Part shown: in pieces, positions 1 to 10,566 of the stretch
Numbering within the stretch: the stretch's first letter is position 1
Layout: every line of letters begins with the position of its first letter
DNA from: Cellvibrionaceae bacterium
GTDB lineage: Bacteria > Pseudomonadota > Gammaproteobacteria > Pseudomonadales > Cellvibrionaceae
Assembly (NCBI GenBank): GCA_028281575.1
Contig: JANQJP010000064.1
Coordinates: 103,177-167,176, forward strand
Direction of reading: 5' to 3'
DNA length: 64,000 bases
Notes under the pieces: generated by a model
The model's input: only the letters and a program-made list of their open reading frames with translations
Databases searched by the model: none
What the model was told of the DNA's origin: nothing
Program-made: the position numbers and the translations under genes

Positions 1-438
1 ACTTGTGACCCCGCAATCAGCGCACTGGGCGAGTGTATTGAGCACCGCGGCGCCACCTTCGGTTTGGTCGATCCGCTGTGGCGTCAAGCGGAAACACTGG
101 CCGCGCGTTTGGCGCACAATCAACGGCATGCATTTACAAACCAGTCCATTGCAACCAAATTAAAAGTATCCGGCGTCCAGGTTTTTTCGGCGGGAGAGGT
201 CAACCTGCGCAATGGTTTAAGCGAGGTACGCGTTGAAGATGCCGCAGCAAAAATTTACCGAAAACTATTAATCGAAAATGGCTTAATCAAAGGTATTGTC
301 TTATTTGGCGATATTCGCTCCGGACAATATTTTTTCGAGCTTATGGAAAACCGGGTCAATGTCGCCAAAGCACTGCCCAACCTAATATTTGGCCAAGAAT
401 ATGTCAGCCAGGCTCTGATAAAAACGCTCGCCGCGTAA
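1..438 (+). CDS. FAD/NAD(P)-dependent oxidoreductase, C-terminal part (nitrate/nitrite reductase electron-transfer subunit, NirB-like)
   Basis: The reading frame is open at the window edge, so only the last 145 residues are seen. The segment GECIEHRG followed by TFGLVDPLW and the QAETLAARL helix is the conserved C-terminal part of the FAD-binding half of NirB/NasB-type pyridine-nucleotide oxidoreductases. The tail IVLFGDIRSGQYFFELM fits the same family. The catalytic nitrate reductase begins 7 bp after its stop, so the two are almost certainly co-transcribed, and this protein probably delivers NAD(P)H electrons to NasA. The N-terminal dinucleotide-binding fold lies outside the window. An apparent TTG start at 64 is internal to the gene. 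Confidence 0.8.
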   Translation, partial: TCDPAISALGECIEHRGATFGLVDPLWRQAETLAARLAHNQRHAFTNQSIATKLKVSGVQVFSAGEVNLRNGLSEVRVEDAAAKIYRKLLIENGLIKGIVLFGDIRSGQYFFELMENRVNVAKALPNLIFGQEYVSQALIKTLAA

Positions 439-444
439 ACCCCA

Positions 445-3108
445 ATGACAGCATTAATAGCAAAAGAAACTCATCAGACAACGTGTCCATATTGCGGTGT
501 AGGCTGCGGCGTTACTGCGGACGTCATCCAGGGCAAAGTAGCTGCTGTCAGAGGCCGCACCGACCACCCTGCCAACGCAGGGAAACTCTGCGTGAAAGGT
601 TCCGCGCTGCACGAAACACTTTCCAGTGAAAACCGCCTGCTGCACCCGTTCGTTCGCGGTGAGAAAACAGATTGGGACAGCGCACTTAATTACGCGGCAA
701 AAAAATGGCAGAGCATCGTCGATGAACACGGACCCGATGCAGTCGCGTTCTACCTCTCCGGCCAACTACTTACGGAAGATTATTATGTCGCCAACAAATT
801 TATGAAGGGCTTTGTTGGTACCTCGAATATCGATACAAACTCACGGCTGTGCATGGCTTCAGCCGTCGTAGCACATAAACGCGCATTCGGCTCCGACGCA
901 GTACCTGGATGCTATGAAGATTTAGAACAGACAGACGTGTTGATTCTGGTGGGTTCGAACACAGCTTATGCCCACCCCATTATTTATCAACGTATTGCCA
1001 AAGCGAAAAAAGACCGCGATATTAAAGTCATTGTCTTGGACCCGCGGCGCACAGCGACGTGCGAAATAGCGGATATTCACCTCGCCCTCCGCCCGGGCAG
1101 CGACGCATTTTTCTTCAATGGGCTTCTTAGCTACCTTGAATCAAATAACGCCATTGATTACGGCTACCTGCATAAATACTGCGACGGTTTTGAAGACGCA
1201 CTTGCCAGCGCGAAGATCCAGGTGCCCGATATTAAGACGGCCGCAGATATTTGTGACGTGCCCACAAATGAACTCGAACACACGTATCAATTATTCGCGC
1301 ACAACGCCAAAGTCGTTACGCTGTTTTCTCAGGGTATCAATCAAAGTTCTTCTGGCGTCGACAAGGGCAATGCCATTATTAACTGTCACCTGGCAACAGG
1401 AAAAATAGGCAGGACCGGCGCAGCACCCTTTTCAATAACGGGTCAACCAAACGCAATGGGCGGCCGGGAAGTTGGTGGTTTAGCCAATCAATTTGCGGCA
1501 CATATGGGCTTCACCGACGACGCAATTAAACGCGTAAAATCTTTTTGGCAGGCACCCAATATTGCCAGAAACGAAGGCTTAAAAGCCGTCGATATGTTTG
1601 ATGCGGTAAGAGAAGGGAAAATAAAAGCAATATGGATTATGGCAACAAACCCCGTGGTGAGCATGCCCGAAGCAAACCGTGTAAAAGAAGCGCTCGAACA
1701 ATGTGAGCTTGTTATCGTCAGCGATTGCATGGCCAATACCGACACGGGTGCCACTGCCGATGTTTTATTGCCAGCGACAAGCTGGAGCGAAAAACACGGC
1801 ACGGTCACAAATTCTGAACGCTGTATTTCTTTACAAAAAGGCTTTATGACAGCACCGGGGGAGGCGCGCAATGACTGGGAAATTATTTCTGATTTTGCCG
1901 GCCGACTGGGTTACAAAGATGCATTTAACTATTCACATCCAGTAGAAATTTTTCGCGAGCACGCGGCATTAAGCGGACTGGATAACGAGCGAAATCGCGC
2001 GTTTAATATTTCCGGGCTGAGCGATATTTCGCTCGACGAGTACGAGACATTCCAACCCAAAAGCTGGCCGATCACATCACGTGGATCAGAAGGCACCCTG
2101 CGCCTATTCGCCGACGGGCACTTTTTTACTGAAAATACACGCGCAAAGCTCATCCCAATCACCGCAAGACTGCCAAAGAAAACGCCGGGAACCGGTGAAT
2201 TCATCATGAACACCGGCCGTATTCGCGATCAGTGGCACACAATGACACGCACGGGTAAAGCCCCTCGCCTACTCAGCCATACAAACGAACCCTACGTGCA
2301 ACTGCATCCAGAGGATGCGAAAAAGTGCGGTATCACCGACAACAGCATCGCAGAACTCAAAAATCAAAGCGCCCGCTTTTTAGGGCGCGCAAAGCTGAGT
2401 GATGACCAACGCGAGGGCGAAGTATTTGTGCCAATGCACTGGAATGCCGTTTATTCATCGTTTGGTCGAGCAGATGCGCTCGTAAATGCGGTTACGGACC
2501 CTATCTCTGGCCAACCCGAATTTAAGCAAAGTCCAGTAAACGTGCAAACCTACGCAGCGCATTGGCATGGTTTTTTAATTTGCTTAGATGAAATTACCCC
2601 CGCATGTGATTACTGGGTAAAAACCACGATCAATAAGGGTTTTGCCTACACGTTGGCAGACCGCGACGAGATAAACGATTGGCAACTGTGGTTAAACCCA
2701 TATTTTACGCGTGAACTCGAATGGGTAGTGCTCACTACTAGCGACTGCAAATACGCGCGCATAGCCGGCTTTGACAACGGCGTTTTGGCAGCGGCCTTAT
2801 TTACCGATAAAAACATCGACAAATTACCCGCACACGTGTGGCTGGCCTCTAAGCTCGGCACAAAACTTTTACCGGGCGAGCGCTTCACCTTGTTGGCAGG
2901 TAGTGATGGCGACGATAGTTACTCGCCAGGCGCGATTATTTGCTCATGCTTTCAGGTAGGCGAAAACCAAATCATTGAAGCCATCGACGCGGGTTGCCGT
3001 TCACCCGAAACACTGGGCAAAACGCTAAAATGCGGCACTAACTGCGGGTCCTGTATACCCGAACTCGCGACACTTATTGAAAAAAATACCGAAACTATTT
3101 CCGCGTAG
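445..3108 (+). CDS. nasA: Assimilatory nitrate reductase catalytic subunit (molybdopterin, Fe-S) with C-terminal BFD-like [2Fe-2S] domain
   Basis: An 887-residue cytoplasmic molybdoenzyme that reduces nitrate to nitrite for assimilation. Near the N-terminus CPYCGVGCGV plus a downstream CVKG gives the four-Cys [4Fe-4S] site of the NasA/NapA/FdhF family. Molybdopterin-binding and dinucleotide-binding domains follow, including the motifs TNSRLCMASAV, VLDPRRTATCE and GQPNAMGGREVGG. The last about 55 residues contain CSCF and CGTNCGSC, a BFD-like [2Fe-2S] domain typical of the NAD(P)H-linked NasA subtype. No twin-arginine signal is present, which fits an assimilatory enzyme. Its 3' end overlaps the convergent esterase gene by 14 bp. 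Confidence 0.93.
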   Translation: MTALIAKETHQTTCPYCGVGCGVTADVIQGKVAAVRGRTDHPANAGKLCVKGSALHETLSSENRLLHPFVRGEKTDWDSALNYAAKKWQSIVDEHGPDAVAFYLSGQLLTEDYYVANKFMKGFVGTSNIDTNSRLCMASAVVAHKRAFGSDAVPGCYEDLEQTDVLILVGSNTAYAHPIIYQRIAKAKKDRDIKVIVLDPRRTATCEIADIHLALRPGSDAFFFNGLLSYLESNNAIDYGYLHKYCDGFEDALASAKIQVPDIKTAADICDVPTNELEHTYQLFAHNAKVVTLFSQGINQSSSGVDKGNAIINCHLATGKIGRTGAAPFSITGQPNAMGGREVGGLANQFAAHMGFTDDAIKRVKSFWQAPNIARNEGLKAVDMFDAVREGKIKAIWIMATNPVVSMPEANRVKEALEQCELVIVSDCMANTDTGATADVLLPATSWSEKHGTVTNSERCISLQKGFMTAPGEARNDWEIISDFAGRLGYKDAFNYSHPVEIFREHAALSGLDNERNRAFNISGLSDISLDEYETFQPKSWPITSRGSEGTLRLFADGHFFTENTRAKLIPITARLPKKTPGTGEFIMNTGRIRDQWHTMTRTGKAPRLLSHTNEPYVQLHPEDAKKCGITDNSIAELKNQSARFLGRAKLSDDQREGEVFVPMHWNAVYSSFGRADALVNAVTDPISGQPEFKQSPVNVQTYAAHWHGFLICLDEITPACDYWVKTTINKGFAYTLADRDEINDWQLWLNPYFTRELEWVVLTTSDCKYARIAGFDNGVLAAALFTDKNIDKLPAHVWLASKLGTKLLPGERFTLLAGSDGDDSYSPGAIICSCFQVGENQIIEAIDAGCRSPETLGKTLKCGTNCGSCIPELATLIEKNTETISA

Positions 3109-3679
3109 CACTTTCAAAAAAGTCCACGATGTCCGGCAACCACCGGTCATAATTTTCAAAAGTGTGGTTGCCCCCATCTTCAACTAACTGTCTGGCATCC
3201 CGGTAGCGTTCACACGCCAGACGGTAGTCGAGCACTTCGTCGCCTCGCTGCACCATCAACCAATATTTTTCCGGAAAGTTAAGCGAGGCGCTTTCGCATT
3301 CGGCCAATACGTTCAAGTGCTCAGTATTTAACGTATAGCGATGGTCGCTGTAGTAACCTTTCAGTTCTTGGCCAACATAATGAGAAAAAAATACGTGGGG
3401 TGATACGGCAGGGTTAATAACAACCGCTTTTTGGGCCAATCCGCTTTCAACCAAGTAAGACGCCCAGTAACCGCCAAGCGAACTGCCAATAAGGTGGGGT
3501 TTTTCATCGATACCCGTAAGCAACTCAATCAAGTGCGACCTGATCTTATCCGGATAAGATGAAAGCTCCGGGCAACTAAAACGGATATCTGGACGATGTG
3601 CAGCGAGCCAGGCACCCGTTGTCTGAGCTTTATGTGAGGCTGGTGAACTTAAAAAACCGTGTAAATAAATAATATGCAT
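3095..3679 (-). CDS. yqiA: YqiA/UPF0227-type alpha/beta-hydrolase esterase
   Basis: A 194-residue compact serine esterase. It starts with the family signature YLHGFLSSPASHKAQ. The nucleophile elbow is GSSLGG, and the acid (RGDEVLDY) and histidine (GGNHTFENYD) complete a plausible triad. In enterobacteria yqiA sits beside cpdA-yqiB-nudF. Here that block is about 35 kb away, so the gene has been separated from its usual partners. The start ATG follows a short leader, and the 3' end is convergent with nasA. Family assignment is strong; the natural substrate is unknown. Confidence 0.85.
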   Translation of the reverse strand: MHIIYLHGFLSSPASHKAQTTGAWLAAHRPDIRFSCPELSSYPDKIRSHLIELLTGIDEKPHLIGSSLGGYWASYLVESGLAQKAVVINPAVSPHVFFSHYVGQELKGYYSDHRYTLNTEHLNVLAECESASLNFPEKYWLMVQRGDEVLDYRLACERYRDARQLVEDGGNHTFENYDRWLPDIVDFFESATRK

Positions 3680-3772
3680 GAGTAAAGCACTAAGGCTGTT
3701 TTTAATGTCGCCCGCACCTTACCATTGTCTCTCGCTCATGATGAAGCCCTAGGGCCTGTTCGCCTCACTCAG

Positions 3773-4624
3773 ATGCATTGGCAAACTTCAATATTTACAC
3801 TACTGGCGCTAGTCGCGTTCGCCGCTAACTCAGTACTGTGCCGCAACGCGCTCGCGACCGAAGCGATAGACCCGGGAACATTCACTATCATCCGCCTGAG
3901 TTCAGGTGCTTTGGTACTGATCTTACTCTGGTTTGCGCGCGGTCATCGCAAATCCTCACCCGCCCGAGGCTCATGGCGGGGCGCATCTGCGCTCTTTGTC
4001 TATGCCATAAGTTTCTCCTACGCCTATATCTCCCTCGACACCGGGACCGGTGCGCTCATTCTATTCGCAGCCGTGCAGTTTACGATTATGGGCGTGAACC
4101 TATGGCAGGGTGCGCAGTACTCACCGTTGGAATTCATGGGTATTGGCTTAGCGTTTCTCGGCTTTATCCTGTTAGTTGTGCCCGAATTAAATACGCCCAG
4201 TATATCGGGGTTCATACTTATGACCCTGGCAGGCATCGCCTGGGGCGCTTATACGCTCTATGGCCAACACTCTAGAGACGCGCTGGCGGATACGGCATGT
4301 AACTTTTTACGCACGTTGCCGATGGTACTGGTGCTTCTCGCGCTGATTTACCCACAGGCCAACGCGACACTCAGCGGCGTTGCCCTGGCAATCAGCTCGG
4401 GTGCTCTCGCATCAGGCATTGGCTATGCGCTTTGGTATGCAGCGCTTCCCCGACTGGCTCTGATACTGGCAGCGCTCCTGCAGTTGGCAGTGCCGATACT
4501 CGCCAGCATTGGTGGGGTCATAGTTAGCGCAGAATCGATTACTCGCGACCTTATTATTTCCTCGGCACTTGTGCTTGGCGGCCTTGCCCTTGTAATTACT
4601 TCCCAAAAGCGACAAAGCAGTTGA
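3773..4624 (+). CDS. EamA/DMT-superfamily transporter (RhaT/YdcZ-like permease)
   Basis: An integral inner-membrane protein of about 283 residues with roughly ten hydrophobic helices in two EamA repeats. The first is around FTLLALVAFAANSVLCRNAL and the second around MTLAGIAWGAYTLYGQ. I chose the ATG at 3773 because it directly precedes the first helix. An in-frame TTG at 3725 would add 16 polar residues, part of them inside a repeated AGGGCCTGTT motif. Members export or import amino acids, nucleotides or other small metabolites; no substrate can be read from the sequence. It ends 3 bp before the kinase gene, which suggests translational coupling. Confidence 0.8.
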   Translation: MHWQTSIFTLLALVAFAANSVLCRNALATEAIDPGTFTIIRLSSGALVLILLWFARGHRKSSPARGSWRGASALFVYAISFSYAYISLDTGTGALILFAAVQFTIMGVNLWQGAQYSPLEFMGIGLAFLGFILLVVPELNTPSISGFILMTLAGIAWGAYTLYGQHSRDALADTACNFLRTLPMVLVLLALIYPQANATLSGVALAISSGALASGIGYALWYAALPRLALILAALLQLAVPILASIGGVIVSAESITRDLIISSALVLGGLALVITSQKRQSS

Positions 4625-4627
4625 ACT

Positions 4628-5143
4628 ATGCATGGTGATAAAAAAACAAATATCGTATTAATCGGCATGCCGGGAGCGGGTAAAACAACCATAGGCCGCG
4701 AATTGGCGACACAACTGGACATAGCATTTATCGATACCGACACGCTGATCGAAGCCCAGCAAAACCGCTCACTGCAAAACATCGTCGACAGCGATGGTTT
4801 TATGCCATTGCGCGAAGCTGAAGCCGCCACAATTCTCGCCTTAAATGCACAAAATACCGTGATTGCCACTGGCGGCAGCGCTGTCTACAGCACACCGGCA
4901 ATTGAACACCTTCGCAGCCACGGCTTAGTTATATTTCTCGACTTACCATTAAGCGATATTGAAGCTCGCATTGATAACTTCAGCTCCCGCGGCCTCGCGA
5001 GACAGAAAAACCAGAGTTTAGAAAGCTTATATAACGAGCGCTATCCATACTATCTGAGCAGCTGTGACCACAAGTTAGCGTGCTCGGGCTTGAGCGTGGG
5101 CATCATTTGCGCAATGATAACGGAACTGAGTGGTCGCAAATAA
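4628..5143 (+). CDS. Shikimate kinase-family protein (possible paralog)
   Basis: A 171-residue P-loop kinase with Walker A GMPGAGKTT. The shikimate-site Asp lies in FIDTDTLIEA, the binding Arg in LREAE, and the late Arg in NERYPYYL. Shikimate kinases phosphorylate shikimate at the 3-OH in the aromatic pathway. Two points suggest a divergent paralog rather than the housekeeping aroK: the usual GGG motif reads GGS (ATGGSAVYS), and the gene sits behind a DMT permease instead of with aroB. It could instead phosphorylate a related small molecule moved by the neighbouring permease, which is inference only. Confidence 0.72.
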   Translation: MHGDKKTNIVLIGMPGAGKTTIGRELATQLDIAFIDTDTLIEAQQNRSLQNIVDSDGFMPLREAEAATILALNAQNTVIATGGSAVYSTPAIEHLRSHGLVIFLDLPLSDIEARIDNFSSRGLARQKNQSLESLYNERYPYYLSSCDHKLACSGLSVGIICAMITELSGRK

Positions 5144-5256
5144 GCGCCCCGAACAGCTTCACAAATGCCCGATTCAGCCACGGCGACAGAGATATGGATT
5201 TAGTCGTCACAGCGTTTTAAGGCACTCTTGAATAATCAATATGTAGAAACACCACC

Positions 5257-5700
5257 ATGCTAGTCCACGCCAGAAAATCCAACCTAGACGAGCTATTGAA
5301 ACTCGTTAAAAAATATCATGAATATGAGGGCCTGCCTTTTTCACGCAGTCATATTCAAGCGACACTGTTGCCTCTATTAAAAAAAGAGTCTCAACAGGGT
5401 CGGCTTTGGTTTATTCAGGAAAAGGATAAAAACGTCGGCTTTGTCGCACTGTGCTTTGGCTACAGCATTGAGATGGGCGGCACCGATGCGTTTATCGACG
5501 AGTTCTTTATCGAAGAGAAATATCGCTCCAAAGGGCTCGGTACGAAAGTACTTAAACGTGTTATTAAGGAAGCCAAAGCGCTTAAGATAAAAGCGTTACA
5601 TCTGGAAGCTAATTCAAAAAACAAACATGTCAGCCATATGTACCAAAAGCATGGCTTTACACCGCGCGATAAATTTGAATTATTGAGCTTAGCGCTGTAA
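5257..5700 (+). CDS. GNAT-family N-acetyltransferase
   Basis: A 147-residue single-domain GNAT. The acetyl-CoA pyrophosphate loop is RSKGLGTKVL, preceded by the beta-strand IDEFFIEEKY. The C-terminal MYQKHGFTPRDKF is the usual motif-B end, where a Tyr near the thiol leaving group is expected. It is monocistronic and converges on the CheB-CheR-GGDEF-EAL gene with only 56 bp between them. The acceptor substrate (small molecule or protein N-terminus) cannot be deduced. Confidence 0.85.
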   Translation: MLVHARKSNLDELLKLVKKYHEYEGLPFSRSHIQATLLPLLKKESQQGRLWFIQEKDKNVGFVALCFGYSIEMGGTDAFIDEFFIEEKYRSKGLGTKVLKRVIKEAKALKIKALHLEANSKNKHVSHMYQKHGFTPRDKFELLSLAL

Positions 5701-5756
5701 TACGTATAGTATTATTCGAACAATCAAACGACTCTATCCTGGCACGTCGCAAAAAA

Positions 5757-8700
5757 CTAAACCCTGGACAAAAACTCTTCCAACGGTATAGGCCGACCAA
5801 TACTAAAGCCTTGACCATAGTCGACGCCCATTTGGGCAATAAGCCCCTCGATACCATCGCTCTCGACATATTCGGCGATGGTTTCAGTTTCCATTAAATG
5901 GGCAATTTTATTAATGGACTTTACCACTTCTTGATTAACAGGATTATCGACAATATCGTGCACGAGAGAACCGTCGATTTTTAAGTAATCCACTTTCAAA
6001 TTTGAAAGATAATTATACGAGCTCATGCCGCTGCCAAAGTCATCCAATGAAACTTTGCAACCAAGGCTTCGGACCTGATCGATAAATTCCTTTGCCGTCC
6101 CCATATTCGCTACAGCGGCGGTTTCGGTAAGCTCAAAACCAACATGGGAAGGTTCTATCGCATACTCATCAAATTTGTCCCTCACAAAGATCAAAAAAGA
6201 GGGTTCACCAATCGTCGCACCCGAAACGTTGATAGAGACAACAGGAAAATCGTGTTGCGTTTGTTTTTCAGTCTTATAGGTATTTATTGCTTTAAACGTA
6301 TTTTCCACACCCCAGCAATCAATCTGACGAATCAAACCATAACGTTCAGCCGCCGGTAAAAATTTATCAGGAAGTAAAAACTCTCCTGAATGAGTAAACA
6401 TGCGCAGAAGAACTTCCCAGTGCATTACATTGTTTGTCTGCAGCGCTTTAATCGGCTGAAAATACAGGCGAAAACGATTGTTTTCCAAACAGTCGTGAAT
6501 ATCTGACACGACTTGCATTTGCATATGCTGTAACTGCAGCTCCTTATCACCCTGTGTGTGCACTTGAATTTTATTTCCACCGGCATCTTTCGCGGCATAA
6601 CACGCGGCGTCTGCCTGGCTTAGTAATTCGGTGACATTCGATGTATCTGCTGTGATCGGCACAACGCCAATACATACGCCAACTTTAAACAATCTCTCAT
6701 TCCATACGAATCGATAGTTTAATACGGCGTCTTGTACTTTACGCGCAATTTTTTCCGCGACATAAATATCGCAACCATCCAAAAGCACACCAAATTCATC
6801 GCCTCCCAAACGCGAAAGTGTGTCTCTACTTCGCAAGGTAATGGCAATTTGTTTGGTAATTTGACGTAAAAGCTCATCGCCGGCGAGATGGCCACAGGTA
6901 TCGTTAATGACTTTGAATTGATCTAAATCCAAATAAAGTAGTACCGAGCGTTTGTTTCCGCGTTTGGCATTCACCAAAGCTTGCTCCAGACGCACCTCCA
7001 TTTCATGACGATTTACCAGACCTGTGAGCGCGTCATGTGAGCTTTGCCACATCATTTGCTTCATCGCGTTGCGCTTTTCGGTAACATCATGAAATGCAAT
7101 TACGGCACCCGTTATTGCCCTTTTTGCATCGCGTGTAGGTGATACTTTGTATTCGACAAAAATATCTTCACCGTAGCGCGCCTTGAGCAAAACCGCTTCC
7201 TGAGAATTTATTGTTTCATCACCGGTAACGGCGATACGCGCGAGGTTACCGAGAGCCTGCGTTTCGTTTTCCAGCAGGATAAGCACGTGCGACAGGTCTT
7301 TTCCGACCGCTTTTTCACCTTGCCATCCCGTGAGTTTTTCCGCCATGGGGTTGAGATATTCGATATTGCCATCCGCGTCCGTTCTTATAACTGCATCGCC
7401 TATCGCATGCAGCGTCACCAGCGCACGCTCTTTCTCGAGCTGCAGAGCCTGCTGCGCGTTATGTAAATCTGTTAGATCAGTAAAACAAAGGACGGCTCCC
7501 GCCACCTGCTTATCCGCAGCGTTAAACGGCGATATCTGCAATCGATACGCAGACGTGCCCACCTCAACGGTCTGAACACTGATTTCATTATTTTCTATCA
7601 CCTGCAATACCGATGCTTTCAGCCCTGGTATTTCGTTTCGCCACGGTATAGCCGTTAACATGTCCTCCAGGCGAACTTCATCGAGCGGAACCAGGCGGTC
7701 TAACGCTGAAACAAAGCGTGTAATACGGAGTTTTTTGTTGACAGCCAGCAACAGCAACTCCCCACTCTCCTGAATATTCGCGAGGTCTGTGGCAAGATCT
7801 TCCAGCTCTTCACTTTTTTTCTGAAGTTCGTCGTTAGTTGTCAGTAACTCTTCGTTTGAAGAGCGCATCTCTTCGTTCGCGGTTTGCAGTTCTTCGTTAG
7901 CGAGTTGCAACTCTTCGTTCGTTGCCTGGAACTCTTCGTTTGACGCCTGCAATTCCTCGTTGGTTATTTCGAGTTCCTCGATAACGGTTTGCAAATTTTC
8001 ACGTGTTGTAAAAAGCTCTTGCTCCAGAGCGACTAATACCTGACCATCATCGGCAGGCTTGGCATCTGAACCAGCGGGTGACGGAACTTTTTCCAAGCGT
8101 TCAATAAATAAAACAAGCCAACCATTATCCAAATCATCAAAGGGTTGCACTTTCATATTCAGCGCAACCAGATCGCCATCCAATCTGATAATTTCCCGAT
8201 TTAGTGATGCGACTTCCGAACACCCGTCCCTTCTGGCTTTAAATATAAGAGCTCTTAATAAGACACGTAACGGCTGAATGACCAGTTGCAACAAATCCGT
8301 TGACACCTTGCCACCGGTGATCTTTAAAAAATCGTTGGCGGGCCCTTCGGTGTACATAACGTGATTGCGCTCATCGATAAGGAAAGTCGCAGGCGCATAG
8401 TTTCTGGTAATTAAGTTCTGTACACGATATCCGAGTGAATCACCGGTTCGCCTGGGAGGGTTTGACGTTCTGCCCTGTAGATCTTGCAACTTTTGACCGA
8501 TGGGGATAATACCCAACATCGGTTTGGTACGATCGTGATTTATTTTTCGATAGGTTTTGCTTTGGCGTTCGGTTTCGGTAAACAAACCTTCAACACTGGC
8601 AGCACTTTCTGAACGACCTAAGAAAAGGTAGCCGTCTCTTCTGATACTGTAGTGAAAAATCGAGAAAATTCGGTCTTGCAATTGACTATCAAAATAGATG

Positions 8701-9980
8701 AGTACATTTCTACAGGAAATGAGATCTATTCTGGAAAACGGTGGGTCTTTAATAAGATTGTGCGTGGAAAATATCACGTGCTCACGCAGACGCTTTATCA
8801 CTGTGTATTCGTTATCATGACGCAAAAAATACTTAGACTTTATATCGTCATCCACATATTTAAGCTGCGCCTCGTTGAAAACACCGAGTCTCGCTTTATT
8901 AATTAAATCCGAAACGATATCTGTAGCAAAAATACGGTAATTTCTCTGTGGGATCTTTGAATTTAAAAACAGTTCTTCCAACAAAACAGCTATGGAATAA
9001 GCCTCTTCACCACTAGAACAGCCAGCTACCCAAATACGGATTTCCTCACCGCTTCGCTTGAGACCAATATCCTTGAGCACATCATTTAATTTAAAAAAAT
9101 GCTCCTGATCCCGGAAAAAATCGGTGACAGAAATAAAAGCGCTTTTCGCAAATATTTCAGCCTCTTTTGGATTTTCCCTTAGATATTGAAGATACTGTTC
9201 GAGAGTGTCGGAACGGACAATCGACATACGGCGCAAAATACGACGCTCCATTGCCGAACGTTTGTAGTGACTAAAATCAAGACCTGTTTTTTCAAGAATC
9301 TGCACGATCACCGCATTCAGCTTATCCGGATCTTCAGCGTGCAGCGACTCTGGGTTTTTGTCTCTTCCAGCGGCAATTGAGCGAATCACTGCACCAATCT
9401 GTTCGACAGGTAACACCAAGTCAACACTTTCGCTGCGAATAGCCGACTGCGGCATCCCTTCATACTCAGCGGTATCGGGAGACTGAACAATAACAACACC
9501 ATTCGCCGCCTTCAGGTCTTTCACCCCACGCGCGCCATCACTGCCTGTGCCGGAGAGAATAACACCAACAGCTTCACCACCTTTATCCGTCGCCAAACTG
9601 GAAAATAGTAAATCTACATTGGGCTTTGGGTGGGCATCTTTTGGAGGAAGCTCCAATACCATTTTGCCTTCGCGGATAATGACGTTTTTATTTGGCGGCG
9701 TAACATACAGAGTGCCGGCCTGCGGCATAAGCTGATCCGCCGCAGCTTCGACTTTTATTTTTGCGTATTTACCGAGCAGATCGACAAGCATGCTCGCATG
9801 CGTTGGAGAAAGATGTTGCGCCAATATATAGGTGGCGCCAACATCTGGTGACAGTCCCTTAATCAGATTTCCTGTGGCTTCTAAACCCCCGGCGGACGCA
9901 CCAATAGCAACATATAAAAGCGAAGAAGGTTCCGCTTCCATAGTTGATTTGGATGCTTCTTTGTGTTGACGCTTGGGCAT
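5757..9980 (-). CDS. CheB-CheR-PAS-GGDEF-EAL multidomain sensory protein
   Basis: A 1407-residue soluble signalling protein with no membrane segments. In order: CheB methylesterase (about 20-215; IGASAGG serine, AQHLSP histidine, GTGSDGARG aspartate); CheR methyltransferase (about 225-490; [13 protein letters not shown] is the SAM motif); a PAS-like region. Next comes a long coiled coil built of NEELQ heptads (about 655-735), then two PAS domains, GGDEF ([11 protein letters not shown], intact; about 990-1150) and EAL (about 1165-1400). The first EAL-domain motif reads EVLLR, and DDFGSG is intact. Both c-di-GMP synthesis and hydrolysis are therefore possible. No CheY-type receiver or chemotaxis genes are adjacent; the BLUF gene lies 6 bp upstream. 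Confidence 0.92.
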   Translation of the reverse strand: MPKRQHKEASKSTMEAEPSSLLYVAIGASAGGLEATGNLIKGLSPDVGATYILAQHLSPTHASMLVDLLGKYAKIKVEAAADQLMPQAGTLYVTPPNKNVIIREGKMVLELPPKDAHPKPNVDLLFSSLATDKGGEAVGVILSGTGSDGARGVKDLKAANGVVIVQSPDTAEYEGMPQSAIRSESVDLVLPVEQIGAVIRSIAAGRDKNPESLHAEDPDKLNAVIVQILEKTGLDFSHYKRSAMERRILRRMSIVRSDTLEQYLQYLRENPKEAEIFAKSAFISVTDFFRDQEHFFKLNDVLKDIGLKRSGEEIRIWVAGCSSGEEAYSIAVLLEELFLNSKIPQRNYRIFATDIVSDLINKARLGVFNEAQLKYVDDDIKSKYFLRHDNEYTVIKRLREHVIFSTHNLIKDPPFSRIDLISCRNVLIYFDSQLQDRIFSIFHYSIRRDGYLFLGRSESAASVEGLFTETERQSKTYRKINHDRTKPMLGIIPIGQKLQDLQGRTSNPPRRTGDSLGYRVQNLITRNYAPATFLIDERNHVMYTEGPANDFLKITGGKVSTDLLQLVIQPLRVLLRALIFKARRDGCSEVASLNREIIRLDGDLVALNMKVQPFDDLDNGWLVLFIERLEKVPSPAGSDAKPADDGQVLVALEQELFTTRENLQTVIEELEITNEELQASNEEFQATNEELQLANEELQTANEEMRSSNEELLTTNDELQKKSEELEDLATDLANIQESGELLLLAVNKKLRITRFVSALDRLVPLDEVRLEDMLTAIPWRNEIPGLKASVLQVIENNEISVQTVEVGTSAYRLQISPFNAADKQVAGAVLCFTDLTDLHNAQQALQLEKERALVTLHAIGDAVIRTDADGNIEYLNPMAEKLTGWQGEKAVGKDLSHVLILLENETQALGNLARIAVTGDETINSQEAVLLKARYGEDIFVEYKVSPTRDAKRAITGAVIAFHDVTEKRNAMKQMMWQSSHDALTGLVNRHEMEVRLEQALVNAKRGNKRSVLLYLDLDQFKVINDTCGHLAGDELLRQITKQIAITLRSRDTLSRLGGDEFGVLLDGCDIYVAEKIARKVQDAVLNYRFVWNERLFKVGVCIGVVPITADTSNVTELLSQADAACYAAKDAGGNKIQVHTQGDKELQLQHMQMQVVSDIHDCLENNRFRLYFQPIKALQTNNVMHWEVLLRMFTHSGEFLLPDKFLPAAERYGLIRQIDCWGVENTFKAINTYKTEKQTQHDFPVVSINVSGATIGEPSFLIFVRDKFDEYAIEPSHVGFELTETAAVANMGTAKEFIDQVRSLGCKVSLDDFGSGMSSYNYLSNLKVDYLKIDGSLVHDIVDNPVNQEVVKSINKIAHLMETETIAEYVESDGIEGLIAQMGVDYGQGFSIGRPIPLEEFLSRV

Positions 9981-9986
9981 AGGCTA

Positions 9987-10421
9987 TCAACTGATACTGC
10001 GGAAATGGAGCAGAATTTTGTATGCGAGCTGAGGCGTATCGACGAAAGTGTTAACATCAAAATCGGGACTCATAAAATCGTTTTTGCCTTCAAGTTCTGA
10101 TGCGTCAAAACCATTTAAGTTTTGAAAGCCCATTGACCATTCAGAGAACTCTCGCGCTTCCAGGTCCTCATTAATGAGTGTCCGTACTCGACGGTGGCGG
10201 GGATCATCTTTTATCCGATTATAGAGCTCAACCACTTTCGCCTTGCTGCCCTCGAGTACTTGCACAAACGCACTATCTTTGTAGAGCAGCATGCCAGTAA
10301 TTCCGACGGACGCATTAAAGCTACGCGCAGTATCCAAAATATCGGTGAGATCATTACTCGTTGGCAGGCGGGTGGCTTCACTGACGTAGGCCAGGTGATA
10401 CAAATCAGTCATATTCGTCAC
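9987..10421 (-). CDS. BLUF-domain blue-light photoreceptor
   Basis: A 144-residue stand-alone BLUF protein. The FAD-binding Tyr is in HLAYVSEAT, the key Gln in the strand AFVQVLEG, and the semi-conserved Trp in FSEWSMGF. ITGMLLY is the usual family strand. The GTG at 10421 and the ATG at 10412 are both possible starts; neither has a clear Shine-Dalgarno. The next gene in the same direction begins 6 bp after the stop, so the two form an operon. Short BLUF proteins act by binding an output partner in response to light. The obvious candidate is the GGDEF/EAL protein encoded next. Confidence 0.9.
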   Translation of the reverse strand: MTNMTDLYHLAYVSEATRLPTSNDLTDILDTARSFNASVGITGMLLYKDSAFVQVLEGSKAKVVELYNRIKDDPRHRRVRTLINEDLEAREFSEWSMGFQNLNGFDASELEGKNDFMSPDFDVNTFVDTPQLAYKILLHFRSIS

Positions 10422-10566
10422 CGAAGGTGAGCAAAAATCAGCGATACGCCTTTATTCTCTGATTTTTTGGTCCATGTAAAACTCGTTCATAAAAGGTAAA
10501 TAAATTATATACCATTCTGGACAAACCATAGGCTCGATTTTTTTTGGAGCGACTTGGAACACATAG

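Noticed and set aside
454..765. Antisense frames over nasA, CheB-CheR-GGDEF-EAL and other long genes
   Set aside because: They are shadows of strongly supported genes with no ribosome sites or family similarity.
7845..7995. Tandem DNA repeat considered as a satellite or regulatory array
   Set aside because: The 21-bp periodicity is fully explained by a heptad coiled coil encoded in frame.
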